From Rotaria sordida (taxonomy: Eukaryota; Rotifera; Eurotatoria; Philodinida; Philodinidae), in assembly GCA_905250125.1 (NCBI GenBank), contig CAJNOL010000038.1, positions 124,001 through 188,000 on the forward strand: a stretch of 64,000 nucleotides of DNA, written 5' to 3'. Under the pieces are notes generated by a model, which saw only the letters and a list, made by a program, of their open reading frames with translations, had not been told where the DNA came from and searched no databases. Both the position numbers and the translations under genes were made by a program. Numbering within the stretch: the first letter of the stretch is position 1; the number at the start of each line of letters is the position of its first letter. This document shows positions 1 through 12,489 of the stretch, piece by piece.

Positions 1-3000
1 TTTTATTTATTATCTAATTGAAAAGAAAAGTATCTTTTTTGGAATCTTATGAATATATTTATTAAAAATTGAAGCATCATTGAAAATAAATAACAATAAT
101 CAAATGACATCACTTTATGTTTTCTTTTTTCAATATCGCTGAAAAAGTTCTAAATTTTGTTTAAATAGTTTTAATGAATATGTAAGAATACTTTCATTAT
201 TTATGAGCTACTCTTAGACATTAACAAAGTAGTAGCATAACGAGCCGAAGACAAGAAGCAGCTGAACGCTTTTTATAAAAAAACCTTAAGATTCTCTTCT
301 ACCAAAAACGTTGATCTGCTTACATCATTACAACAAAAAAATATGAATGTACTCAAATTATGTGTTAATACATTAATTAAATAGAAGAAAGATATAAAGA
401 AATCCTCTTTCGTGTCCATCAACAGACGTCTTTTTAATCGGATTTAGTAAATTATAAATTCCTAGAAGTAGATAATCAGCAATAGAATTATTTTGTTTGT
501 AACTGAAAACTTGACACAAGACGTTGTTTAGAGTGTTTGTAAACGTTTTTGTCATCATTAAAGGTAAATAATTTTATAAAATTATATTGGGACTGCCAAA
601 AATCATAGGTATCTCTCTATTTCTCTCGATACGAATGTCTTCACATTTTCAATATCCTCCTGTAAATATCAAACTTCGAATGAACACATTTGTTCATGGT
701 AATTACTATCAAATATTATATATCAGACCTGAAAAGTATTTTAAAAAAAATGACGTCTGGCATAATTAATGAAGCATATGCAGAGAAAAATTCTAACCTT
801 CAAATAGTCTAACAAAAGAAGACATTACTTTATCGATCACATTCTCTATTTCATCTTGTGATTTAAGATTCTTTATTTTATTTTTATGTTTGATTATGTT
901 CTATACCAGCTCAATAACATTAAAATCAGGACTATAATTTGATCATTCATATATTTCAACATTATATTCTTAATTAGAGAATGCGGTCATTGAAGTATTT
1001 AATGATTTACACATAAATGTTATTCGAAAATATTTTAAGAAAAATAGAAACAATACATCAACACTTTGTATCTTCGTTTTAAACTATATAAGTGTTTCTT
1101 CATATCTATCTTCATAACATGTCTCCAACTATAAATTGTATATATTTTATATCAAAAATACGATTCGCAATACTTTTGTCGTTGGTAGTATGCTTAACAG
1201 TAATTTTAATATTGATCATCAAAAAAAACTTAATCCAAGAGCATTTTCGAACATATCAATAGATTACATTGGATAGAAGTCAACGAAAACTATCGATTCA
1301 TGTATAAAACAAGTCAAAAAAAGATTATAGGAACTGTACATTAATCAAAAAGAAAGAAATGCTTGTAATTAGTATAAAATAGTTCTTAGTAATATTAGAT
1401 TGTACAAAGCTTGATAACGTCAATTAGAACTTAACAAGAACTATCAATTATATATTATTACATGACAGCTAATTGCGTATTTTCGACACTTCCATAATAT
1501 GACGTCAATGTGTCATGTTTATTTGACACAACACAAAAGATGGCCGCATACGGCTGTCTAAGTATCTTAGTATTCATTCAGAATTGAAGCAAATTCTTTT
1601 TTCTATTTTTATTTTTATGAGCTTATGAAAATTCTTACATGTTATACGCATGTGTAGAATCTACTTAAGAGAAAGAGATTAGAGTGTATTTTTTTTTTGT
1701 CGTGATTAGTTGCAATTTTTTCTCTGACATATCATTCGAACTAGTTTCTTATTTAATATGATATGATTTTTATTGCGTATATTATTATTTAAGTTTTCGA
1801 ATCATTTTTAATAAAATTATTTGAGGAAGACAGATGTTCTGTCTATCCAAAATAGCATCTTGTTTTCTTACTTGATTACATTTTCTATTCAGTTTTTTTA
1901 TTAATAGTATATAAAAATAACAGTGAATGTCCCAACTTGTCCTGCTTTTTTTTTTTGTCTTTCTTTTGTCTCTCCTTGCTCGTGTCAATTTGCTATTGAC
2001 ATTTAAATAATACATTCGTGTTAAATAAATCACAATATGCATATATTTGAATTTATTTTCTAGAATTCAATTTAACTATTCTTATTCAAATATTAATATT
2101 AAAGTCTAATGTATTGAAGTAACTTAAAGAAAAAAAAAAAGGAAAGTAGAATACTATTAATATAATTAAATATAGTAAATTTTAATATAGAATCATTTCG
2201 TATCCTATACAAACATCTTAAACTGAAAAACGATAGTCCACAAAATAATCATTATTGATATTTTGAATACAAACTCATTTATATTTAAGTATTCATGTTA
2301 CTAAGTTGAATCATTAACAATCTATTGAAATCATTAATTTTTTTTCTAATATTTCCTCATTACTGAAGTTATTAATTCTCTTGTTGTTGTCAATAAACGA
2401 AGTGTTTACGTCGTTCTGCAGCTATATGTCAACTCTATGACGTCGGTATCAAAAGAAAATTTTTACATTCTAAGAGCTAATTAGTGTTAAATAAGAGACA
2501 TTTTATATTTTATAGATGCAAAAAAACTAAAACCAACCGATCATGATGCACTTGTGACCTAATAATCATAAACAAATATGTATACATTCTTAAGTCAGGC
2601 TTTGACCTATATTCCTTAATGTCGAGAAACAGAAAATAAGAAAATGCTAATAATATTTACATAGATGAGAAAATAGAAATACATTATACTAATCAATAAC
2701 AAAAAAAAAAAAAAAACTAATGCACTATTCTTTCATAATTTTAATTATTTATTTCAACGGTATGAAGTAAAAGTTCAAAGTATATTCAATTAAAGAGAAA
2801 TTCTTTTTTTGCACGAAAAAGAAAATATAATAATGAAATAAAGTATTAAATGATAATTAAAATAAATGAATTTAATTTTTCAATTAGTATCTTTTTGTTA
2901 AATTATTGAATTTTTGGAAGGTTTACAAATATTTTATATTTGATTAGCATTTATAATAAAACTATAAGTTTCATAACCAATGAACTATTTCATTTAATAA

Positions 3001-4885
3001 TCTTTTTTTGTTTTTGTTCATATAACATTTATTAATTTGAAGAGAAAATGACACAACATTCAACTATTGTTATTTAATATTTTGCAAAACTTAATAGAAA
3101 CTAAGTTCTTTCATAAAGTAATTTCAAATATTTATTTCAAAAAAAATTTTCATTATTAAAGTCACCAATTATCTTTGATGATTTATGAGTTTTTGACAAT
3201 AGATCAATGAAATTTAAGACAGAAACAAAAATAAAGTTAAATTTGTAAGAGAAAAAAAATTGCTCAAATAAATTAATTCAATATTTTTCTTTGATATTAT
3301 TCATTGTCTAGTCGTTAATTAGTTTTATCAAGGTTTTATATAATATAAAAGGAAATACGGTACAATTGCCTACTCTATAGTCAAGTAAAATACTTCTAAA
3401 TTCATAAGAAAATTACTTTTTTTTTTAATTATCAAATGATGATAGAAAAATATATAAATAACATAAATACTCTAATTGCAATTGATTTGAACCTCCATAA
3501 AATGATTTCCATTTTTTACTAATAAATAATTTTGTAGTTTCTTATTTAATCAATAGTATGAAATTTAAAATGAATCACATAATGATCTATTTTGAATTTT
3601 TATTATTTATATTTAAACATTTGTTTAGGCACTTCTCATCATCTTCCATATGTCCTAACACTCAAGCATATACTTTTCTCATCATGCCACTAAGAAACAA
3701 GTGCAAAGTACACATTACCTTTTGAAGCATAAAAATATATTCTCGTCTATTATGCATATGTTTCAATGAGATTTAAAACTTATACTGAAACATGATGTTA
3801 TTCTTCTTGATGAAATCAATAACATATTAAAAACTACGTTTATGAGTAGCAATGTTTAATAGAATGTTAATACTGACTCAAGGTGAAAATAATATGAGTC
3901 ATTATGTCTTTTTTTTTTCTTATTCCATATACCTTGATGACAAATATCTATGTACTATTTTGATAATATGTATAATGCACTGTTTCACACTGGGAAAATG
4001 ACCAAAAAAGTCTTTCTGTACAAAAGGAAACAAAGTACAAAGTACATTCTTTTCTTCTTTGATTTCTATGTCAAGAAAAAGATTATAAATAGCATAAACA
4101 AAGAAAACGACATGATCAAGTGTAGTATATTGCTTACGTTAACGGAGTATTTGTCTTTATCTTAAGCACATAATTTTTCTATAGTTATATTATTCAAAAT
4201 TCTCTCTATCAAACGTTAGAATTGTTAAGTGATCATTTCTAAAATATCACATTGAGAAGATCATTCGAAATGTACTTTTTTTCCTATGAAGAATCAATCA
4301 TACTAGACTTTTATTTGAATATTAAAGCCATGTAAAGAATTCAAATATCTGCAAATTAGTTTATTTTCGATTTTTGATTCATAAAAATAAATATACACAA
4401 AAAAAAAAGCCCCTACATTTCTTCTTTTATAAATAAATTCAACATCAATCAATATTTACAGAACTGTACCCAACTCTAAGATTTCCTTTCGAATAAATTA
4501 AATTGAAATCTTAAAAGTTTAAAATACAGTTATAAAAAGAAAAGATCATTTCATCAAATCAAAATACTTTTATGTATTTTTTTTTCTTTTTATTATATGT
4601 TCATCATTGGATGTAAGCGTCAAAAAAAAACGAAACATACATATGCATATATACATATACCACTGTTTTCTTTTTCATCAATCAACATCAAAACAATGCA
4701 AAAGTTTTTAATGGATATAATCACAATGCAGTAAAAATTTAACAACAGCAAAAAAAAAAAAGAACATGTTTCTATATTGAGAATTAATTAGGCTGTTGAG
4801 ATTATCAAAAATTAACATGAATATAATGAATTTTGTTTTTATGCTAAAAATAAATAAAATTATCTTTACTCTAAGAATAAATCTT
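1..4885. other. Gene-free AT-rich flank
   Basis: Apart from the Tc1-like remnant at about 795-1290, I see no coding exon here. ORFs are short, lack recognisable motifs and are not joined by plausible splice signals. The stretch holds homopolymer A/T runs (for example 2700-2716 and 2130-2140) and lies downstream of the nuclear receptor stop codon, so its right edge includes that gene's 3' UTR. Confidence 0.6.
795..1290 (-). pseudogene. Decayed Tc1/mariner-like transposase
   Basis: On the minus strand around 913-938 the translation reads YSPDFNVIE, the block containing the second catalytic Asp of Tc1/mariner transposases, which usually reads SPDLNPIE. It is followed by a lysine-rich stretch (NIIKHKNKIKN) and a helix (DEIENVIDKVMSSF) like the C-terminal end of Tc1 transposases, then a stop. 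The frame is broken by at least two stops, one just after the motif and one about eight residues before it, so it cannot make a working enzyme. Upstream sequence to about 1290 is compatible with more of the same ORF but is too eroded to align by eye. I found no clear terminal repeats. The superfamily is fairly sure, the boundaries are not. Confidence 0.6.
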
Positions 4886-7753
4886 TTATCTACCTTCTAA
4901 TAAACGAGATGCAACATTTTTTTCATAAAATTCATTAAGAGGACTCAATAAATCAAGTACCTGAACAACAAAAATAAAAAATAAATTCCTTATTTATTTA
5001 ACACACACACACACACACAAAAAGAAGAAATCATTCTAACAAACCTGTAAAATTTTACCACATAATATTTGTCCTTCTTGTGCACCATGATTTTGACATA
5101 ACTCTTGATGAAGTGCATAAAGATAACAAGCACGTAACCTTTGTTGTATTTCACTATCTTTTATAGTTAAATCTAGAACAAAAAAACAAACAAATTTTAA
5201 TTAATTTTAACAATATTCACTATGAAATTTAACCTGTATGACACATTTGTAAAGGTATTACAAGACAAATTTCAGTTTCAGTTAAATTAAGACTATGAAA
5301 ACATTGACAAAATTTAAATACTTCATCGGTCATTTCAACTCCATATAATATATCCATCCAACGACGTGTATATTGAAAACCATCAGGTGATAGTAGGTAA
5401 CCTTGACCATTATCATTTAATAATAAACAAGCATATTTAAGCTTAAATATTAAAATAAGAAAAAGAAAAACTATTTTATTTAATATAAAATTAAATATTT
5501 ACCATATACCAATCAAATGTTCGATGAAGAATTATTGTATGTAAATTACCTAAACCTATGTTAACCATACCGGGTAGCTAAAAATACACATACAAAAAAA
5601 AATAATTTTTTATTTTTGTTGTTTAAATATTTGTATTCTTACTTCTTGAATGTAAAAAACAGATGAACGAACAATAACTTCAACAGTTTCTAAAAAAACA
5701 AAAGATAATTTTCCTTTTCTTTGTTTATTTTTATGGTAATAAATATACTTGGAACAGTAGCAAGAAATTGTGCAACTGTTGCATTATCACCTGGATATTC
5801 CGTAATACCATTAAGAATCATTTGATTCATTCGTGTTTCTAATTGTTTAATACGTTTTGAATGTCGAACATAAATATCATATGATGACCAACGAAGAAAT
5901 CTAATATAACATTTAAAATAAAAAAAAAAAGAACAGGATTAATATTTTGACAATGAAAAAAACAAAACAAAAATTTTTTTTTTTCTTCTTACTGTATAAA
6001 TGCTAATTCATTATCCGTTAATTGAATAAGTAATGTTGATTTTTTTTCAATTAGTTTATTTGATATATTATTAACATGTTGTAATAATTCATTAGATAAA
6101 ATACCTGTTGAATGTCTAATTAGACCATCAGTTTCATCTAATGTAAAATCATCGGGTAAATATGTTGGATATTTTGTTTGATATATAAACGATGAGTTTT
6201 TATTATGATTATTATTTGATATTGTATCAATATCATGTTGAGATAGATTTGTTTGTATTAGTGAACAATTTATTATTGGATCATTATATAATAAAGAATT
6301 AGTCTGAGATAAGTTAATATTATCTGGATAGATTTTAGATGATGAACAATTTCGTTGCATAGCTGATATTTGTATATCCTTAATATCTAAGTAATAAGAA
6401 AATTTATTTCAAAGATTGCTTATTGAATATTGTACATAGATTAATGATTTTAAATTGTCTATATGTCATAGATAATTTTAGTAAATATAAAAAAAACCTT
6501 GCAGATGAACATGATCTCTTGTATTTTTTTCTTTTCGTTGAGAAAAAAATGTATCATAATTTTATAAATATTGAAATAATATCTAATTGAATACTTTTAT
6601 AAAAACAGAAGGTCATAAGTACTGAGTTTTATTTTGCACGTGCATTGTTTTCTCAAACCGGCATGACTTACATTCACAAGCATATGTTTTATAGGAAAAT
6701 ATAAATCTTATTACATAAATAGATATTATTTGTTGTCAATTAATAAACACAAAAAATTATCTCACCTGTTTCCACTGCATTTGGATCGTAATTTTCAATA
6801 CTACGATCAGATAATGATGAACATGATGATGAATCTCTAACATGTACATCATCAGTTCTTTCATTAGTTTCTGTTGATGTTGCTTTTTGTCTCATCTGTT
6901 GTTCTTTTTGTTCGAGTAATGCTCTTTCTTTAACTAATTTTGGTATTCGTCCCATTTTTACACCTACATTTGTACGAAATAAATAAAATAAAAAATTTTG
7001 TTTTTATTTTTTGATCAAAAATATTTCAAGTATTTAATTTCATTCTTACCGTCTACAGACATGCCCTTGTCTATACATCGTTTAAATCGACATGCTTTAC
7101 AACGATTTCGATTGGTTACATTAACAAGACATGAATTATCAAAATAACATCGATATTTTTCTTTACGCAGAATACTTCGTTTGAAAAAACCCTAATAAAA
7201 AAAAAAAAAACATGTTAATCATTCAAGTGTAAAGATCACGATGTTTTTTCTATAAGATAATAAGAATATATTAAACAAATTATCTTTTAATTAAAGATGT
7301 AGAATATAAAATTTCTCTTATTTAATAAAATGATTTCATAGAAGAAGAAGAAAAAAAAACAATAGAGAAATGATTATATTGAATTTACATCGAAAAGTTT
7401 TTAATTATAAATCTTTATATTTATAATAACTAATATACTTATTAATCATGAAATAATAAGAGGAAAAGAATTGTTTTTTCATTCTTACTTTACATCCTTC
7501 ACATGTAGCTATGCCATAATGAATTCCAGTAGCTGAATCTGAACATACACGACTAAAAATAATCATATATAGTTAAAAAAAAATATTATTTAATAAATTC
7601 TTACCAAGGTCCAAAAGGAAATGTTAATCGTGCTCGTTTTGATTTTAATGTATTTGTTGGTGTATTTGATCGAGATCTTAATGATTCACTATTGTTCATT
7701 ATGGTGATTTCATCATCGCTATCAGTTAGAAAAGTTACGTCACTCGTAGTCAT
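4886..7753 (-). CDS. Nuclear hormone receptor, NR1-like (543 aa, 11 exons)
   Basis: Ligand-regulated or orphan transcription factor acting in the nucleus. Exons on the minus strand: 7753-7605, 7552-7489, 7191-7050, 6963-6766, 6386-5993, 5900-5749, 5689-5643, 5577-5503, 5441-5234, 5172-5045, 4960-4886; they total 1632 nt without internal stops. The two-zinc-finger DNA-binding domain is at about residues 50-118: CRVCSDSATGIHYG, P-box CEGCKGFFKRS, then a second finger with Cys spacing 5-9-2. After it, GMSVDGVKMGRIPK resembles the C-terminal extension of the E75/Rev-erb/HR3 group. The hinge (about 135-250) is Ser/Asn-rich. The ligand-binding domain (about 255-543) shows the LPGM signature helix and a helical C-terminus. 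The final helix (SRLLEGR) is a poor match to a canonical AF-2 helix. The P-box CEGCKG excludes the HR96/VDR type. Which NR1 member it is cannot be settled by eye. The start is the first ATG in frame before the fingers, and this exon ends in a normal donor. Confidence 0.85.
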
Positions 7754-8516
7754 TACAAAGAGTGAAAATGGTGAAAATGATCTATATAACCAAAAAAATA
7801 TATATATGACCGTAATCTAAAACATAATAATACTAAATATACATTTCACTGTCGTTCTTTTTTAATATAAACATTGATTATGTATGTCACTAAAGATAAG
7901 TATGATTATGACTTACACTAATAGTCCTTCTTTAGACATATAAAATGCGCAAATGATAAAGAAAAAATTTCCATTGATAAAAGTGCATTAATGTAGGTCA
8001 AGTTAAACGTTCTTTACTTGTTGCAGTGCGTCTGTGACTAACATCAATATGTGAGAAAAGCAACAGACAGAAACAGAAAAGAAAAAGAAAGAAAAGAAAT
8101 AGAAAGTAAAGCAAAAGGCGAAGAACCATGGTTTATATAACACGTTTGACAAGGACGGTCACTTATAATAACGACGTACCGATCTGTTCTATATATTCAT
8201 GATTATGTCATTTTTTTTAGATAATATTCATTCTAATTTAAATCCTTGTTTTTTCTTTTTTTGCGTATAAAAATCTTTCTAACAGAAACAATTTGTTTTC
8301 GCGACTGTCAATATATAAAGACGTACTTTGAAATTTTGTTTTTTTTTAATCAGACAAAACAACAAGAAAAGTACTAAGAGCACAAAAAAAATTTTCTCAC
8401 GGTGCTCGTGATCACTCTGATTAATGAAAAAAAAAAGAATCATACATAGCCAGGGGATCATATGTTACTATTCTATTTCACCATTAAGTAAGCAACTATC
8501 AAGGTAAATTTATCAG

Positions 8517-9116
8517 TCATCGAATAGTCCAGAAAAAAAACGAAGGAAAAAATTGACAAAAGTGCAAGAACGATAAGATCGTAAAAGAGCCAGATTGGGA
8601 TAACAAACGTCGTAAAAAAGTAAGAATAAGTACGAACCAGAAAGAGAATGAAAGAAAAAAAATGCGGTCATATAAAGACGTTAAGACCATTAAAATAAAT
8701 GCTTCATTTAAGTTCGTTGGTACTGATAAACGATAAACGGGCGTGTACAAGAAAATCACGTGGTTAATAATCATGTACACCGAATGATGTAAGAAAATAC
8801 CAAATAAATTATTGGTAGTCTTTGTAACTATATGAATAGAAAAGGTACAAAAACGATTTGCAATGTTCGTAAAATACAAAGACAAAGAAACTAAATCTTG
8901 TAAGGTATAAAATTGGTAAAATTCACTATTTATCTGAGAAGACAAAAACAACTTGCATGAATACAGATAATATGTTGGAAAGATAAAAAGAAAATATAGA
9001 AACAAAAAAACAAGCAGAGACCATTCTATTGTTATCCAATATGTTGTTTGATGTCGATTGAAATATTTACTGGTGAATAGATAATCATGATTTAGCACAC
9101 ATGCATACAAAAACAT
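8517..9116 (-). other. Unexplained 199-aa hydrophobic open frame
   Basis: This is an uninterrupted ATG-to-stop frame rich in Phe, Leu, Ile, Tyr and Ser, with several stretches long enough to be membrane segments (for example about residues 33-53 and 144-168). I recognise no family. The minus strand here is T-rich and A-poor, which lowers the stop-codon frequency and gives hydrophobic translations for free, so the frame may be a composition artefact in the upstream region of the nuclear receptor gene. Against that, 199 codons is long for this AT-rich DNA. It could be a single-exon membrane protein, a remnant of one, or nothing. Confidence 0.2.
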
Positions 9117-10396
9117 CCGACATAAAAAAATAATTACATATTAACTCTAATATATATATATTTGAAATTAAAGGTAGTAATAAAAGTACAAATGGATAGG
9201 AATACAAAGCAAGCGAAACTATACGCCTGCACATTGACTCACTTCATATGAAAATTACAAGAATACGGAATAACAAACATTTGACAACTTGACAATTTCC
9301 GAGAAAGAAAGAAAAACAAATACATTTACTATCTTAAAATAGTCATGTTTGAAGTACAAAATAATGGACAGTATTTAATAGTATTAAATTTATAATATGT
9401 TTGATTTTTTATTCTACTCGATATCATATTTACTTATTTATTATTCATAGTTGACTTCAAATCTAAGAATATATTGAATGATTTTATATTAATAATTGAA
9501 ATTCTTATTTCTATGTCATATTCTATTTATTATTATTTTAATCATATAAAAATGAATATTCATATAAGAAAAGTTAAATACTCCTCATAAATCAATATCA
9601 ATTCACAATACCTTTTCAATTGAATACGCCTAATATTACCTCATAGTTAGTAAAAAAGAACGTAGTTTTTTTTATTTTCGTAAGTGAATTATTCAATAAT
9701 TTAACGAATAATTTTTGTCGAAGTAATCTTACCTTCGTTATACAATGATAAACTACAACGAGTATATAATAAAAATATATTTATCACGAAATAAATTCTT
9801 TAATCATAAAAATTGATGAATAAACATAGAGAAATAAATCACATCCTATCATATTACACTGTTTATGCTACTGTTGGCAATATTTGATTACTAGTATCGC
9901 TCTGCTCTATATATAGCACACAATTTATTATTAAAATATAACAGAGAAAAATCATTTTTTTTTCTTCCTTTTTTTCTTTCTACATTTCCTTTTAAATATA
10001 ACATGTGAAACCATCAACATATATATATATATATATATATATGAAGATATGACATAGAATACTTTTTCTCTGAAGATATAAGCAAGAAAATAAACAAAAA
10101 TCATATTGTTTTATACCTAAAATAAATCAGATCATAAATATTTATTATTTTCTAACGTTTGTTCTATATCGTTGATTTAAATTTTCTGTCAATTTTAATT
10201 ATAAGAAAAATTTCATATTTATTCTTTCTCGATTTGCCTACCGTAAAAGTCAGATCCAAACCAAATGTTCTTTATAACTGATTGATTTATACAGCACTAT
10301 TAATATTTCATGACATACATAATACAAATATTATTTCTTTCACTGAATAACTTTTCATAAGTTTACCTGTATCGATGATTAATTTTGTGTATATAT

Positions 10397-10743
10397 ATGG
10401 GCGTGAATAGTCAGCGTGATACCCCGATTTACGTTCTTTCTATTATCAGTTAACAACTTAATCATATTCGGGTCAAATTATCACCCTCATCCCCACCCAA
10501 CTAAATTTAAAATATTAGCTCCTGATGGGTGTCTTATATGAAATTATTCAGTTTCCAAAATCGTGTTCTATCGGTTTTTTCTGGTGCTGAAAAATTTCAT
10601 ATATGACAGCAATCAGAAGCTAATATTTTAAATTTAGTTGTGTGGTGATGAAGGCGATAATTTGATCCGAAAATGATTAGGTTTTTAGCTGATAATAGAA
10701 AGAAAACAAATCGGAGAATCCCACTGACTGTTCGTGCCCCTAT
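10397..10743. mobile_element. Inverted-repeat (MITE-like) element, about 350 bp
   Basis: The left arm starts near 10397 (TATGGGCGTGAATAGTCAG). It returns as an imperfect inverted copy ending near 10743, whose reverse complement starts ATAGGGGCACGAACAGTCAG. Arms are about 160 nt and can be followed through several matching blocks, including TTTCTATTATCAG, CAAATTATC and ACTAAATTTAAAATATTAGCT. The short central part is about 20-30 nt. It has no coding capacity. It is most simply a non-autonomous fold-back DNA transposon; I could not define target-site duplications. Confidence 0.75.
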
Positions 10744-11475
10744 TATTAAAACGAAAAAAAGCAACAGAATAAATAATAATTTTTTGTTTTTTAATTAATT
10801 ATTCATAAATTAAATGAAATATCATCATTGATTTTTTTTTTTTTTGAAAAAAAAGAAATAATCTTTTTTTTTTTCGTTTATGAATATTTTATTGTGTACA
10901 CTATGATTGAATAAGTCAAATTAAGTATATCATTGGTACGCTTTGTTATCAGAACAACAAAGGAAATAATGAATGAAATAGTGAAATGAACAGAGAAAGA
11001 GAGCGAAAAAAAAGAAGGGCAAAAAAAAAAACAGAGGCACATTCACATTAATTCATTTTGTTACATACACACGGTGGTGAAAAAGAAAAACGAAATGCAA
11101 AAAGAGAATCATGTCTTGTCTCTTCTGTGTTTTACACACAGACATACACAGATAAACATAGCTTTGCCTTAACTTATTTTTCTCAAGTTTGCCACAATAA
11201 AGCGAACGAGAGAAAGACAGAAGAAATGAATACAATTTTTTTTTTTCAATAAAGATATCATGCATGTTTTATAAGATTGTTTTTATGTCATTCGGAAAGT
11301 GGATCGATGTTACTTTCAGTTTGTTTGTTTTTTTTTTTTGTGAGTAAAAAGAAAAAAAAAACAGAAACGATTATTATTTAATTTCTACAGACATACAGAC
11401 AGATATGATAAGAATAATAAGAGAAAAAAAAAGAGAAGAAACTGCACACATACATAAACACTCACACATATGTGT

Positions 11476-11503
<28 letters not shown>
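11476..11503. repeat. CA dinucleotide microsatellite
   Basis: A run of about 14 CA units in a gene-free stretch downstream of Argonaute. It creates the small Thr/His and Val/Cys ORFs that overlap it on both strands. Confidence 0.9.
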
Positions 11504-11509
<6 letters not shown>

Positions 11510-12489
11510 AATTCGAAAGAGTATTTAATTGTTTTTGCATTAAATATTTTTTTTAAAGACATAGATGAGGAAGAAAAAAGAGAAAGCGATGATCTTAATG
11601 CTTTATTTGTTTATAAATCATTCGTTATTGCAATTTAATTTGTTTGCTTTGTTTTTTTTTCCAAATACAAAGGACGGGAAATTGACGATAATAGAATTCA
11701 AAAAATACGCACACACACTGTTTTAAGAATAGCACTACTTTTTTTTTTTTTTTTTGAAACGAAACAGAGTAACAAATTCTTTCTTTCTTTCTTTTTGTTT
11801 TTTTGTAGGGAATGTTTTCGCGTCCCATCACTGCGAAAAAAAAAGTTGGTAACTATGTACACTGTTACACGACACAAAGAAATAGAAATAGTCAAAAGAG
11901 ATTTGAAAAAAAAAAGAGTAGTGCAAATAAAACACTGAGTTTTTTTTTTTTTTGTTTTGTTTATCTTAATCAATAAATCTTTTATATGTGTTTGTGTGTG
12001 CATATATATCATTGCACTGTTGTGAATAAAATACAACTAACAGGAGGAAATGTTGTTGTTTTTTTTTGTAGTTTTAGAAGAAACAATAAGCAAAGATAGA
12101 GAAAAAGAGAGAGAGAGAGAGAGCTAACAGCACCTCTATTGCACCCCGATTGCGCGCATTAAAGAGGAGACCATAGAGAGATATAAAGATTGAAATATAT
12201 ATATATATATATATGTATATGTACAGGAGATCAATTATGGACGAGACGAAGAAGATAAAACATGTTGGTTTTGTGTTTTTGTTTTGCAGCAGATTGCGAC
12301 AAGAAGAGATACAATTACACGAGAACACACATACGCACACACAGACACACACATTGAATTGATCTATTGAGATAAAAACAAGAGAGCGAGAGAAACAGAA
12401 GAAGAAAAAAAATTGATCTAGCATTGTAGATAGAATAGATTAATGAGCATATATTAGAAATTAAAGAATATTCATTGTTTTGTTTTAAA

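Larger units (their letters stand above)
7754..12489. other. Gene-free region between receptor and Argonaute
   Basis: This contains the receptor's promoter/5' UTR side (from 7754) and the Argonaute 3' UTR side (up to 12489). Recognisable contents are the inverted-repeat element at 10397-10743, an open hydrophobic frame at 8517-9116, and microsatellites (TA near 10020-10042, CA near 11476-11503, GA near 12108-12122, TA near 12199-12213). I see no exon joined by plausible splice sites. ORFs at 11053-12424 are driven by A/T, CA and GA runs. Confidence 0.6.

Noticed and set aside
4998..5018. CA run as a possible regulatory element
   Set aside because: A short microsatellite within a receptor intron; nothing indicates function.
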